Below are positions 51,250-64,000 of a stretch of DNA of 64,000 bases, one piece after another (the stretch's first letter is position 1; each line of letters opens with the position of its first letter). The translations under genes were made by a program, and so were the position numbers. The notes below the pieces were generated by a model, which was not told the DNA's origin, did no database searches, and saw only the letters and a list, made by a program, of their open reading frames with translations. Origin of the DNA: Labyrinthula sp. Ha (lineage: Eukaryota; Sar; Bigyra; Labyrinthulida; Labyrinthulaceae); contig JAALGZ010000002.1 of NCBI GenBank assembly GCA_015227615.1, positions 124,001 to 188,000 on the forward strand, given 5' to 3'.

Positions 51250-54200
51250 ACAATCATCTCATGCTTTCAAGGAGCAAAGAAGAGACAGTAATGATTCTAA
51301 CTCTAGGAAACAGGATAAGAAATGTTACACAGAGGAAACAAAATCACACTATATATTATACTATTTTTTTTGCTTAAGTTTTAGCACATCTATCGAATAC
51401 TGGTTGCTGTTATTGATGACAGTATTGATTACATTTTACCTTGAGGTCTCACGAGAACCCAAAGGGTATTCCCCTACCACGTCTGTTATTATTAGTATTA
51501 CCTATATGTTGAAAAATTACATAATGTAATATAGAAAGCCTCAGGAATGGTTGTATTCTACTATAGTAGCTTGAGGAACCTTTACTCCATATGTGAGGTA
51601 TTGAAGCCAGTATACGGGTTCAGGTTATAGTGTAGGAAATTACTTTAGCTGTTTGCAGCATTATATTACTGCAGAACTTATACGGCAATTATAGCTAAAA
51701 ATGAAAAGAAAAACTATATCCATAACTGTCATTAAGGTAATAGAAGTAATTATTACCAATAAAGAAGTCATTGAACACTTTGGAATATCGACTATTGTTC
51801 AACCCCATTTCTAAAATTATAAAATCATATAATTAAGTTTAAAATACCAAACTTCTAGAACTTATATAAGATGTTGGGATAGATAAGCATATAATATTTT
51901 TGCGAATTAGGGTTGCAGCAATGTTTCTCAGATGTAGCTGACATATAAGTAGATTAGAGCCTAATAGAGCATTTAATATGCCAATTACTCTAATTTATTT
52001 TGTGAGTAATTCAAACTATATCAGAATCTCAGCGTTACTGTATATGAAGAGTAAAAATACCCATACTTACTTTTAAATCTAAGTTTAACTAAATATAATG
52101 CATCGGGATGTTTTTTGCAGTAGTAAACTGAGCTTTTATCTTTCAAAGTGTAAAACAATTTCTATTATATGGATGAGGTTTTACAAATTCACATATATTT
52201 AATTTGAAATTTTACTCAGCTTGGGTAGACCCTCAAATTTTCAGGACGGGAATATTTTATAGATCTGCTTGTTTGAAAAATTATTAAATGCCCCTGTTAA
52301 ACTGCTCTTCCCTAGGCTGATACTACCTATGCATGCGTTTAATTGAATAATAAGGCTTCGTATTTATTACAATTAATTTTTTAAGCAACTGGAGTCTAAG
52401 TCATATGAAAATTTCAGGTATTCTTAACAGGACTGATTAATATGTGTACCTGTTTCTTCTGAAAAAATCACTGTAATGACGTAAACTAAATACAGAAACT
52501 CTAAACTCGTTTATCTTAGCCTTCACTGCCTTAAGAATTATTAAATCGTTGTATGGACAAATATTTTTTCAAGAAATGGAAAGGGAGATTCAAAACCCTC
52601 TTTTCAGACCCTGGATGCTGATTTTTTTGCTGCTATGCGAATTCCAGAGCTTTGAAAGTGACTAGTTTAGGTGCCACAATGAGATATAAACAACCGCTGT
52701 CTTAGGAATGGAAAGTTTAATGTGAAGAGATAATAAGTTTTGAAACCACAAGAAGCAGAATTAATGATTATAATCAGCGGCAAAAATATCGCATCAAACA
52801 CTTTTTGAATACATTTTGTTTCTAGATCCACTGATGTTAATAAGAAGAATTTTTTTTTGTTTATTCCAAAACAATATCACAGCCATGTCCTTCAATCTTC
52901 AAGAGTTTATAGAGAGTCAAAAATAACTTTAAACATTTATTGCTCAATAATTTTCAAGCAATATATATACAATGGAAGAAGTGTCATTGCACGTAGTATT
53001 TACCCAGGTGTGGTATTTAATTTTTTCTTCATAAGGCTATTAACTTGTTTTAAGGTTTTTTTATAGGTATAACCACTAAAGGAGTTCAAGATAGTCTGAG
53101 AATAAACTTTGCCAACTTCACCACACCTAGCTCGAAGTAAGTGGTATAGTATAGGAAAATTATCTTTCTGTTTATTACATTTTTTTTTATCAATAATAGC
53201 TATTAAAGTATTTTTTGTAATCTTTTCTTGGCGTAGAGTCTCAAAGATGAACTTTGGAAACAATATAACAGAAAATTCTTTTCATAATGAATAAAACCAA
53301 AGTAAATTGTTTTAAGTGAATATTCAAGGCAATGATCACGAAAGTCCATAGCAATGAGGTACTTAAGCCTAAAAATTTTTCTGACTTCTTCTTATTGCAT
53401 TTTTTAATCCAAAAAGCAACTTCTCCAGTCAAATAAAAAAAACACTTACATATACATACACTCGTTTTCTTGAATTCAATGTAATTGATGACTGGGCACA
53501 GGAGCTTATCATTTTAGATGAATAATAATCTTCCAAATCTGTTGTTTTCATTGTTACTAAAGCACGACTATCCAAATATTTAGAACCGTGGTCTTGGAGT
53601 AAATTGTTTATATTTAAAGGTATGTATCTCTCTTCAATCAGTTTTTACCAGTACTGGTTCTAACTGCTTTAATATTAGAACTTTAACAGGTACCGCTATA
53701 GTTATAGCCTTGCTAATCACTTATCTCAAAATTTACTTGCATTTATGTGACATTTGGCGTAGATGTGATGAAATTATCTAGACACGTGATGCCAAATCTA
53801 TTAAGATAAAAAAACTTGGTTGTGTGAAACTATAATAATTGGATAGATTTATAAGTTTTTCCTAAATAACTCATATTATGTTGGAACAACTGTATTATTG
53901 AGATGTTGACTTCATAATAAAGGAAAATTTATGAACCCATACAGATGTTCTCTAATATTATATATTCTTATATTAGTGTCTATAATTTCTAGCAATCCTA
54001 ACCGTGTTTTTAAATATTCTTTTTAATACAGGTTAAATAGAAAACGTAAACCATAATTGTGTTTGAGGTATTTGGATTCTTTTTAGAAAAAGTCTTATTT
54101 AAGCAAGTGAACCAAGCAAAAAAAAATTGATTAAGCAAATGAATATTAAACCCCTATCAGGTTAATAATATTCTAAATCTAGACAACAAATAAAATATCA

Positions 54201-56737
54201 ATCTGGATAAAAGTCTATGTGTTATTGAGAGACCAAGTTAAGAATTCTACATGTATGGTATTGTTGTTCACGCACTAACTCAGGAAAATGTATGTGGCTC
54301 ATTTATAATAAGTTTTGGGGCTTAATTTCCTTCAATGTTTTTATTTTTTTAGTATTGACTCTATAATTCAATTAACCTGTGAAATATATTTATGTTAAGG
54401 CGTGTTATTAGTAAGAAAAAGATATACTACTTTAGTTTGTTTATATTCATGTAAACGCAAAAATACTGTATTTTGTAGAAATATCAAATTCGGGTTCATC
54501 CAGGTGCCCTTCCTATATCTTCACGTATTCTACTAGTGGAGTTCCAAATGGTTTGGATTCAGTTACTAGGCTAGAGTTCAACATTTTATTCAATGATACC
54601 GGTCTTCATTACCATGAAAGGTAGCATGCATCGATAAAATTCATGTCCTGATGAATTGTACGTTAGTTTTATTCTCTAATTTCACTTAATAGACAGTCCC
54701 TTACAAATGAGTCGTCAGAAATTTTATAGTACCATAATTGTTATCCTCGTGCGATATATATGGTGTATATTAAGTAACATCTCGCTTCCAATTCTGTCTC
54801 ATCCATAGGGCCTCTACTGAATTATTTTGAATGTATTGCACGATTGCTCTCTGCATTAAAACCAATGATTTAATTATTTATCAAAATCAATAAGATATCT
54901 AATTAAAAAAAGGATTCTTGGTTTTATATCATGATGGGTGGGTTTTTTCATGTTTTCTGAAACGACAATTATAATGTTTGACATTACACACCAGACCTAT
55001 ATAAAAGAAATAATTTTATAATGTCTCAGTAGATTTATCATTTTATATGATTATTAGTGTTATTATTTTAGTTGCTCTAGCTTTTATTAGTTCATGTGGG
55101 TGAATTGTAGAGAAATGCTTAGTTGTTTAATTTGGGAATATTCCTAATGCAAATACTTGATTGACTTTCCAGTTTGTAGCTAATATGTAATAGAGTTAGG
55201 ATTTTGAAGTTAGTTAATTCTATATTTTAAGCTTCTTCTTACATTGGAAAAGTCCTCTCCATGGTTTATAAGGTAACCTTTCTTAATCAATGGGTGTTCG
55301 TTGATCATCTAAAACATAAATCCAGCCGTGGTTAAAACTGTTTCTACTCATGAAGTTCAAGCCCTGTCTCAAGTAAGTTATCTGACATGTGTGCGATAAA
55401 ACATTAATTACACAATACAATATTGAAGTCGGAAGTTTGTAGAACCGGTTTTCCAATTGAGAAACTAGCGTAACTACATAATTAAAATCAAACAGGTTCA
55501 TTAGATTATTTGTTTTAGCCATTATAACTGCGTCAATCATAAACCTAGAACTATAATGAGCATGATTGCAGTAGTTAATCTTATTCCACTTCGTAGTAGT
55601 TATGTTGGTCATACTGAACTACAGAGGATATGATCAGTTTAGGACATCTGCCTAAATGCCTTTGTTTCCTTTATATTGAATGGGATTGAGATCTTTGGAT
55701 GTATAAGCAATTCCAAAGAAAAGTAAATTAACTATAGGTTTCAATTATGAGATTTATTAGGTGAAATGTAGGTGGTCTGGATTAACCTGAAGTCATTATC
55801 AAACGCAGCGACAAAATCCTGACTTCAAAGCAACCCGTTCTTAAGAAACTATTTATGAGCTGGAATCTATTGTCAATGGGGCCAGTCACATAGAAGCATA
55901 TTTTTTATTGACAAAATTTATTTCTTTCTAGACTCCCTTTATGCTGGTTGCAGTTCATGTTAATATTAGTCCAAGATCCTCATTAGTATTCAGCATATGC
56001 AACTTGAGCAGAAAGCTATCTCAAAAATTATTCTTTAAATGTAATATTAATGTATAAATTTTTGTTATGTTGATATTGGGTCTGGATGTAAAAATGAGAA
56101 TCAATAATTCAAGAGTTGTTATGGTTTGTTTAGGCTTAAAACCTCCTAGAACAATTCTTAAAGTAAGTAAAATAAACTATTATTTATATATACATCATTT
56201 TTAGTTGGCGAAAGTGTAAGAAAGATCGAGCACTATTGAAATACTTCAGAGCAATATGAAAAGGTGGAAGAACTAAAATAGGAGTAAAGACACGATCATG
56301 AATGCGAACTCTAGAAAACGCAGAATTGAACATATAAAAGTAAGAGTAAAATAAGAGTTTGGAGCTTGCAAACACAACGAACGAAAAGGAAATCAACTAG
56401 TTGCAAATTCGGTTTTAAGTGCCAGAGATTCGGTGGCATAAACAAAAGTATTATATATGAGAGTTAGCTCTAGTAAACAAGCGCTACGTCAGAACTGTCA
56501 TAATTGTTTCAATCCAAATCAGTTCTTGAAGGTTTCTAATGAGAAAGAAGTCCCATTTAATCACAGATTTGAATGGATATCTTATCACATCTTTTAAGAA
56601 ATGAGCCTGTTTTCATATAACAAGAAATTTTTTGACAAAACTGCCAGTAATTTATTGTGTTTACATTTATTTTAAAACATAATGTAAATAATTTAGTCCT
56701 CTGTTGCTTTGTGGAAAGCTGAAGAGGTTTTCTACTA
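51250..56737. other. Gene desert, little recognisable
   Basis: About 5.5 kb of AT-rich DNA upstream of RPS18 and downstream of the dehydrogenase. A segment near 54870-54910 faintly resembles the ATTGATTATC-type repeats. The longest ORF (55283-55612, minus strand, 109 aa) has no motif I can name and looks like chance. Confidence 0.55.
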
Positions 56738-57559
56738 TTAGTTCTTCTTGATACAATCTCTAACCCCTTCATCATAATTTCTCCCTTTTACTGCTAAGCC
56801 ATTCTGCCATCTTTCTTTCGGTAAGGCTACCATGAATTTCCCTGCAATTACTGCATCAGCTACAGCTGCAGCAACATCACTAGCATGCAGCTCCATAGGA
56901 TTAAGCTCTGGATTGAGTCTCACTCTACCATCTACCATGTTCAATGGTGTGTCCACTCCACTAGTACAAACGCAAACTGTTCTAATGCCATCTCTTGCAT
57001 GTTGCACAGCTAAGTACTCAGCAATTGTCAATGCAGCAGACTTTGAGACTAAGTAATTCAAGTCATCAAGAATTGGAAACAAAGCCGCTGCAGATGAGCT
57101 AATCACAAAACACCCAGATCCTTTAGTCTTGAATATCGGAAGCAACTTGTTAACAGCATAAAGAATTTGCATTGTGTTTGTGTTGAAAGTCAAGTTGAAC
57201 TGGGTTGAACTCCAGTTGTCTAGTCCTTGGTTTCTCTGATAAACCCCTGCATTAGCTGCAAATAAGTCAATTGTGTTGTGTTCTGTAATAATTCTATCAA
57301 TTACTGCCTCAACCTCATTTCGATTGGAGACATCTGCCTTGTAACCGTAAATGGTGTTAAAGTTAAGTTCCCTCTTCAATTCCTCAATTCTTAGGTTAAT
57401 TTTATTCTGATCTCTTGCGATGATGCAAACAACTCTAGCATTTTGTTGAATAAAGGTCTTACAGTACTCCAATCCAATTCCAGAAGACCCTCCAGTAACA
57501 ACACAAACTTTTCCTTCGATTTGAAATCCAGTAGTGAAAGCCTTAACGTTTTCTCCCAT
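56738..57559 (-). CDS. Short-chain dehydrogenase/reductase
   Basis: NAD(P)-dependent oxidoreductase of the classical SDR family, 273 aa. The cofactor motif TGGSSGIG is at 22-29 and NAG at 103-105. The catalytic Ser lies in ISSSAAA (153-159), and YLVSK supplies Tyr169 and Lys173. The C-terminal region (DVAAAVADAVIAGKFMVALP) is typical of SDRs. The substrate cannot be deduced; a 15-hydroxyprostaglandin-dehydrogenase-like or ketosphinganine-reductase-like role are only examples. There is no obvious signal peptide or membrane anchor, so it is probably cytosolic. ATG start, no intron. Confidence 0.92.
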   Translation of the reverse strand: MGENVKAFTTGFQIEGKVCVVTGGSSGIGLEYCKTFIQQNARVVCIIARDQNKINLRIEELKRELNFNTIYGYKADVSNRNEVEAVIDRIITEHNTIDLFAANAGVYQRNQGLDNWSSTQFNLTFNTNTMQILYAVNKLLPIFKTKGSGCFVISSSAAALFPILDDLNYLVSKSAALTIAEYLAVQHARDGIRTVCVCTSGVDTPLNMVDGRVRLNPELNPMELHASDVAAAVADAVIAGKFMVALPKERWQNGLAVKGRNYDEGVRDCIKKN

Positions 57560-58207
57560 CTTAGTTTTCTTAATTATTCTACTTTTATTTCTTAAGTATT
57601 GATTTGCTTTTAAAGTCTCCTAAGTCCTGTTTCACTTAGACAAGTAATATATGCGTTTCACTTATTCAGGCGTCTTTTATTCATTTTTGCTGCCCGGTAC
57701 TTGTTTAAGCCATCCAATGTTCTTTATTTTCTGTTCCCAAAATTTAATTCTATACACCGATTAGACTTGTCCGTTAACATAAATGTTCACCAGCAGACGT
57801 GGTGATTTAGCCGTTAAGTAAACATGTTAAGTGAAGTCGCGAAAAAGCCGTCAGAGCAAAGTTGGACAACAGAGACAAAAAAGCCTTAAAGGACAAGAAG
57901 GACATAAAATGCTGTTTGAAACATTGAACTTGTTATTTATGGACTAGTTTGAGTTCTTTCGAACAAGTCATACTTTGTTTCAAATAGATGTTCAGATAAA
58001 ACAAGACTGCATTCTATTTGATCTGCATATATTCAAACATTAACACAAGAAACTAGTTGTCCCCTAAAGGCTAAAATATATTCCTGTAGAGACCAGAAAG
58101 AACTTTAAACACATAAAATATGTGAATTCAGTTGTCCAATTCGAATGATTTAACTATTAAAGGACAAATATGAAACTAAAACGTCTCACAAAGGCATCAA
58201 GAAAACC
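57560..58207. other. Intergenic, SDR promoter region
   Basis: 648 bp between two minus-strand genes. A CCCAAAAT string (near 57736) recalls the core of the motif before H2B but is about 180 bp from the SDR start. Nothing else stands out. Confidence 0.5.
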
Positions 58208-59125
58208 TTAAACTACATTTTGAAATTCTTCTTGAAGCTTCTTTGCTTTTTCTTCTGTTTTTACTTTCACCATAAACGCAGCGAGGTCGTTTTCTCCAAG
58301 TTTTTCCTTCTCTAAGGAACCAGATTCTCCTACAATGTAACTGTATCCAGGAAAAAAAAGGCAGTTTTTCTTTAAAGTCACTTTTGTACCTTTCATTAAT
58401 GGAGAATTAAAAGTAACTCTTCCAGTTTGCTCATTTTGCATCCTTAGAAATCCAGATCCTTTGTTGTTCTTTAGCAGCATTAAGTTACCCAGTGCTTTTG
58501 TTTTCCACTCTCCTTGCTTTAAGTACATAACTTTAGCACGAACTTCCATAGTTAATGACTCATCATCATTCAACTTTATTAAGTTTACTTTTTCTTCTTC
58601 GTTCTCTTTTGATTCGCTTGGATCAGCGAGCTTAATTTCTTTTGGTTTTTCATTAGCTAATGTTTTTGGTACTTCCGATATGATTTGATTTTGATTATTC
58701 ATAATTTCGTAATACATTTTTATGTAATTTTTCACCTCAACTTCAAAACTTCCAGAATAAGTTTCTTGTGTTAAATTTTGTTCTTCTTTTTCTTTTAGAG
58801 CATTTAAAAATCCTTTATTCAGCGCAATGAGTTTTTTATCTTTTTCCGAAAGCAAACTGTCCTTTATTGCAGAAGATTTGTTTGACTTAAAGTTAGTGTT
58901 GGCAAAAGGATTTTTTGGTGGAGAAGACTTACTCGCGCCGTTGGACGTTGAGTTTCCCAGTGTATTTTTTCTTTTAACTCTTCGTATAACTCTATCAGAA
59001 ATATTTCCACTACTCATTTGATTTGAAAAACTAGAAACGTTGTTACTCGATAGTATATCTGAATCATAGTGCAATCTATTCACTTGCATGTTGATTCCAG
59101 CATCTTCACCTCTTCTTTTTGACAT
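58208..59125 (-). CDS. Nup50/Nup2-like protein with RanBP1 domain
   Basis: Probable nuclear-pore-associated protein that binds Ran and importin alpha. From the first ATG the protein has 305 aa; an upstream GTG in frame (59152) is not used here. The N-terminus opens MSKRRGEDAG, resembling the basic importin-alpha-binding start of Nup50, with a second basic cluster RVIRRVKRKN (45-54). The middle is Ser/Asn/Lys-rich with an NPFAN motif. The C-terminal RanBP1 domain (about 190-305) is recognisable from VRAKVMYLKQGEWKTKALG, FLRMQNEQTGRV and the following strand. No FG-repeat array is present. A RanBP3-like assignment is an alternative. Confidence 0.75.
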   Translation of the reverse strand: MSKRRGEDAGINMQVNRLHYDSDILSSNNVSSFSNQMSSGNISDRVIRRVKRKNTLGNSTSNGASKSSPPKNPFANTNFKSNKSSAIKDSLLSEKDKKLIALNKGFLNALKEKEEQNLTQETYSGSFEVEVKNYIKMYYEIMNNQNQIISEVPKTLANEKPKEIKLADPSESKENEEEKVNLIKLNDDESLTMEVRAKVMYLKQGEWKTKALGNLMLLKNNKGSGFLRMQNEQTGRVTFNSPLMKGTKVTLKKNCLFFPGYSYIVGESGSLEKEKLGENDLAAFMVKVKTEEKAKKLQEEFQNVV

Positions 59126-59223
59126 CTTAATTTGTATTCGTGGTAATGCCACCCTGAGTTAAAAGATAAATCCATATAACCAAGAATTTTGTTAGTGCTC
59201 ACCCTTTGGATATGCGTTAAAAC

Positions 59224-59252
59224 ATATATATATAGAGAGAGAGAGAGAGAGA
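59224..59252. repeat. Compound AT/GA microsatellite
   Basis: AT dinucleotides (59224-59234) run directly into GA dinucleotides (59235-59252), about 100 bp upstream of the Nup50-like start codon, where they could influence its promoter. Confidence 0.85.
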
Positions 59253-61139
59253 AATAATCATCATAAACTTTCGATGCATATAGTCGACTAGATACTCAGA
59301 GAAGCAAATAAACAAACTATAAATTCATAGGAGGTATCAGTATTACAAGTTAGAAATATAGCATTGCTTGGTTTGGGAATTATTAGGTAGAGATAACCTC
59401 AACAACTAGTAAAAGAATTGTTCCTAGATAATTTTATAAGTATTAGTGCAAAATGTATATTTTTTTCAAAGGCATAACAGAAGAGTTAGCTTTATTCGTT
59501 AATCTCTGTTTTCTTCCAGTGGTTCCTTCTATCTCACTCTCATCTCAACAGCTTTGCATGAAGGTTCCACACTCATTCAATTGTTGAAGAAATGATATTG
59601 TCTTGCATACAATGTTGCTCATGGAAGTATTGCTTATACATAAAGAGGTAGACATAGGTACTTTTTCCTTAACCTGTATGAACTACAAGGATGATGGCCA
59701 CTCTTGATTATACAGCCGTTTCGAATTTCATACAAGTTTGGCTATGGGCCCATAAGCGGCAGTTCAAATTAATCTTACCTAAAAGCCTTATTTGTTATAG
59801 AAATACAATAAATTTCATTGAATCGATAGGCGAACCAGCTGATGTGCTATAGTTGTTTGTGAGAAACATCTTATGCTCTGGATCCAAACTTCTCCACTGT
59901 AGATAACAGGTTCACTGGTAGGATTATTTAAATATTATCCGAACTAATATTTATGGCACATTGTATCAGGGGAAATACTTTCTTCTAACATATTCTGACT
60001 AGAATATGAACCCCTATATTTATTATAGTTTGTCATCTTCGGAAAACACAACATAATTTTTTATATTGTTCTTGTCAAATTTAAGTCAAGACACGTTGAA
60101 GATATATGCTGATGGATATCTCCATCTGTTCAAAACCACTAATATATGATTTTATTTCATATCTGTTTAGCTTCTATGGCTCAATATAGAGTTATTAGCG
60201 CTAATTTCATTGGAAGAATCTTAGTTTGTCTATTATTGTACTAGCATCAAGGCAATGAACATTGTTGTGTCGAACTGTTTGTGCAAAGAAAAAGATTCAA
60301 TTCAAATATAAATTTAACTTTTATTATTCTCTTATTGAGATCGGCGGGTTTCATTTCTTCACCCTAGATTACTAAAGGATATGAGACAACTACCTGCTGT
60401 GTTCTTAAATATTTTGTGTAAGTGTTGAGCCGAGGAAGTTGAAATCTTTCTTTCGACTGTTTAAAGCTAAAGTTTAGAAATTGAAAGGTATATCGTCGAG
60501 AGACGACCGGAGTGAAAAATAGTTTTCATTATATAACAAAACCATAAATGTACCCTGCGTATGATAGGAGTAATTACAAGAATATGCTGAAAATACAGGA
60601 AAGAGAACCAAGATGTTCAAGAAGAAATAGAGTCTATATAACAATAAAAGCGAAATCTCGAAGTTTTGGAGTATATGAAGAAGAATTGTAGCAGTCTTAT
60701 TTTATGCAAACAAGAAAAACAGAAGGAAATATCATTGTTATTACTAGAGTAATAGCAATAGCGAACGAGTCTATCTAGAAAAACATCATTTAAAAGGTTC
60801 AACTCATTCCAGTTTACTTATATCAATTAAAAGATTTAGTTAAGTCATCGAAAATATATGAAGAGCTAGTAATTGGTGGTCTTAGCACTCCCTTAAGAAA
60901 AACGTTAGCACTTCTTTTAATTTCCGTTTGCTGATATGTGCATAATGGAAGCAACTCTGATAGAAGCTAGAAGTGCAGACTGCAGAATAATGAAGTTTCT
61001 TAATTTCGAAATTGACAATACTCAAGCTTGCTCAAAATATTTTTCCTGGCTTTTGATGAAATTCAAGACTTATCCGTGAAAACAATGTGCCACAAAATTT
61101 TCAATAAATACCACAATCCTCGCTAAAAGTTATATGACT

Positions 61140-61640
61140 ACTTATTGGTGCTTACTTTGACATAGGGTTGATAAATTTTGTCAGCAGATAGTTGACAATT
61201 ATGTTAATCATGGTTATCAACAAGGAGATAGAATTTTGATTTGTGTCAAATGAATTTGGCCTCATTCCGCTAGTCAATTGATTATCATTATAATATTGGA
61301 CCATAGGCCCTTATTGATATACTTAAATACCCAAATATCATCCTTGAACCGTAGGAATACATTGAAAAATGGAGAATATGCCACAATTGTACCCCTTCGC
61401 CGGATTATTCTGGGGACATATGACAATTGTTTTAGGTTTTTTTTGGCAAAAGAGTAAAATCAAAATTTTTACAGTTAATTCTAAGACCAAGTAACCCAAT
61501 CTTGAAATGATTATTAGATGATTATAAATAATTAATCAAGATAGCACTGTCAACATTAATCTTAAACAATAAGAAGAATATGGCAGAAAAATCTATTGTC
61601 AAATTATGAATAAATAATCCTACCCCTAGTCTCACTCTAG
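61140..61640. repeat. Diverged AT-rich interspersed repeat
   Basis: Contains GTCAATTGATTATC, GGACCATAGGCCC next to TTATTGAT, and a CCTACCCCTAG end. These match themes seen near 15.3-15.8 kb, 22.0 kb and 33.1-33.5 kb. Boundaries are approximate. Confidence 0.4.
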
Positions 61641-64000
61641 CTTTTGAAAATTCTTAAAAATCTGATTGAACCATCAATGAAAACACATTCTTCCTTCTAG
61701 CATCGGCCAATCTCATTAAATGAATATTAAAAAAAAACTGTTATTCCTCGCAAAGAAGACAGATCCTGTGGTTAGTGTTTTACTAAGCTAACCAGAAGAT
61801 TAGAATTGATGATAGTTTCTAATAATAGCATGGTAAAATATTTTAGGCCCAGCTTGATTTGCAAAATATTTAAACCTGAAGCAAATCTATCAAAGCACAA
61901 TCCTTTTGATTTTTTGCTGTAGCCTCTCATCAGATTCTTATTTTACTACAAGTTGAATTTTTTCAAAGGATTAAGGGAATGAGATTTAATGAATTTCTTG
62001 TTCTGCAGTTTATACATTTAAATTTGTTATCAGATAGCACAGAAAAACTTGGGTATATAAAAGTTTCATCTATGTTTAAATACTTGGTCATACAAAAAAT
62101 ATGTACATATGACAAAAAAACAAAAGGTTTACTTTTTTAACGCAACATTCTTTTAAATCAGGTTGATAGAGAGATATAGCATTCTTGATTTTCTTGGGAA
62201 ATATTGATACTTGTATTTAAATCTATTCATTTACAAATCTTAAATTAAATACATATTTTGCGCAATTTATCAATTAACTACTGAACATACAGCCAATTTT
62301 CTTCATAAAGTGCATCCATATATATTTATCCCTCATCATTAAATGATAACCAACTTGGTCTTGTTTACGAATATGGCTGTGTAAACGATTAAACTCATGA
62401 GAAATCAAACTTTGAAATAAAATAAGAAACAAGCCAGCATTTGTCTCTACCATATTTAAGAATGAATTGAAGTTAAAATCATATGAGAACCTTGTTGCCC
62501 TTGATAGATATATTGAAATGTGTATTCAGTAGCTACATAATTCTTGTATTGAATTTGCGTGTACTTTTGGTGAAACTTAGATTACGGTTATCGCAAGAGC
62601 TTAAGGTGACATCTACTAAAACAAAATCTTCAGAGAGAGATAGGGGGGAGGGGAAGATTTAAACATACTAGCATACTCAATCAATTCAACTTATCTTTGA
62701 AACCTCGTGAATCTCACCAGGAACCACTACTTTGTGTAATCTGAAGAACACCGTTGATTATATCTCTGATCACTTAATCACATTCTCTTTCAAAAAATTG
62801 AATATCTAAAAACTATCTCTTAGCCCTACAAACTCAAAAAAAAATCAAAGCTTAGGTCGCAGTTTTGACATTTTATTTGGTACTTATCTTTGGTCAATTA
62901 TTATACGTTGATAAACATAAAAGGAAAACGGGGAAAGTTTAATATGCTTTAACCAAAGGTTTTAAAAGTCTCTGTGGCTTCTTGTATCACATGAAAATCT
63001 TAATAATATATTTTGTCGTCTGATTATTTGTGTTTCCTAAGCTGGGTAAAATGAAAAAATAAAACCTTACTTTCTTGACTTATGAATCTATACTTAACAA
63101 ACATAAAAAACTTAGCATCATTTGATTAAAAATATCATATGAGATATGCATATCTGATACCAGGGCATTTTACCTATTTCAAAATTCATAAACTCAGTCA
63201 TAAAAATTTTCAAACTAACGCTCAAACAGGTATAAGTAACTGAAAACTAACACCAAAAGCATATGTTTTATTCGGTGAAATGTTTCATATGGATTCCTCA
63301 TCAATCGTAATACCTACAAAATAAGAGAAATCACATACTTGTGTAGAAGTTAGCAGCACCTGAAATTTTTTGTACAAAGATTGTTATTGAAACAGATTTT
63401 CTATAAATCCTTAAAAAGCGATAAATATAACATCTAAGACAATCAAAAATACTGAAAAAGAAACTCAACCTTCAGATGCTATAACTTACATCACGAAATG
63501 CAAATATCTTATAACTGTTGAAGCGTTTTATAATTTTATCACTGAAGAAACAGCCTATCAGTATTTCTTGGTTGAGCAAAATTCTGGAGTTCTAAAAACT
63601 GAAGAAAAGAAACCAGCCTCATAAGTTGTTGACATGTGTTATAGGTATAACTGTTTCAATAACCCTAAGTTTCTTACTTGCTTAAATCTTTACAAAAGCG
63701 AAAACATAATTCAAGTAGTAAGAAGAAGGTATTGACAATGGGTGATGGAATCATTCAGATTAAATTCTCTGCTATAACAAAATCTCCAATAATGCTATAT
63801 TACCACATCATACGCGTAGAAGCACATCTAACTTCAACTAAATTCCTCTATCTGCTAGGTTACAACGTTTAAAGCAACTTTTCAAATAGATAAATCAAGT
63901 TCTCTAATTACGTAGACACTGATCTTCGGAGCATCATTGGAATCAGCAAATCATGTATTCTATGAGAGATAGATCCTTCCTACACGATCTTAGATTAATC

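Larger units (their letters stand above)
59126..64000. other. Gene desert with microsatellite and diverged repeats
   Basis: No supported gene to the window end. A compound AT/GA microsatellite lies at 59224-59252. Diverged AT-rich repeat segments occupy about 61140-61640, including CCTACCCCTAG-type ends. The last ORF (63678-63872) has no recognisable domain. Confidence 0.55.

Noticed and set aside
55283-55612. 109-codon minus-strand ORF with ATG
   Set aside because: Longest ORF in its desert, but no motif or neighbour support; about the size expected by chance in 64 kb of AT-rich DNA.

Overview
The window is nuclear DNA from an AT-rich, probably unicellular eukaryote. It carries eukaryote-only genes: histone H2B, VPS53 (tethering complex), EMC2 (ER membrane complex), NMD3 (60S export), an APC/C activator of the Cdh1/Fizzy-related type, a RanBP1-domain nucleoporin, ribosomal protein S18, and the mitochondrial Fe-S proteins frataxin and [2Fe-2S] ferredoxin. 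The standard code is used, with TAA, TAG and TGA acting as stops. Almost all recognisable genes are single uninterrupted ORFs. I could not place the lineage. No tRNA, rRNA or CRISPR array was recognised by eye.

Layout: asparagine synthetase (minus strand, 1.0-2.8 kb) is followed by about 5 kb of mostly non-coding DNA. At 8.2-11.2 kb lies a divergent pair: an unrecognised 491-aa gene and a Cdh1-like WD40 gene. H2B and VPS53 converge at 17.1-19.8 kb with one base between their stop codons. A broken LRR-Roc-COR (Roco) gene lies at 25.9-27.7 kb. A tight cluster at 29.5-32.5 kb holds NMD3, frataxin, EMC2 and a small RING protein. An acyltransferase (39.0-40.0 kb) abuts a second, inverted copy of the 491-aa/Cdh1-like pair (40.0-43.0 kb). 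Then come ferredoxin and RPS18 (49.8-51.0 kb), a short-chain dehydrogenase (56.7-57.6 kb) and a Nup50/Nup2-like protein (58.2-59.1 kb). Genes sit in small compact islands separated by 5-7 kb AT-rich deserts with diverged repeats, microsatellites and possible gene relics.

The most striking structure is a 3,036-bp inverted duplication (8203-11238 and 39956-42991). The copies are equal in length and differ by about 20 substitutions with no indels in my by-eye alignment. One edge falls exactly after the stop codon of the acyltransferase. The repeats face each other across 28.7 kb and could in principle allow inversion of that interval.

Functionally the genes are housekeeping and do not form one pathway. 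Frataxin and ferredoxin share mitochondrial Fe-S cluster assembly, NMD3 and RPS18 serve ribosomes, and VPS53 and EMC2 serve membrane traffic and membrane-protein insertion. No convincing new multi-gene system was found. The items most worth checking are the inverted duplication, the stop codon inside the Roc G4 motif, a 14-bp motif shared by two promoters, and two possible multi-exon or decayed genes in the deserts.
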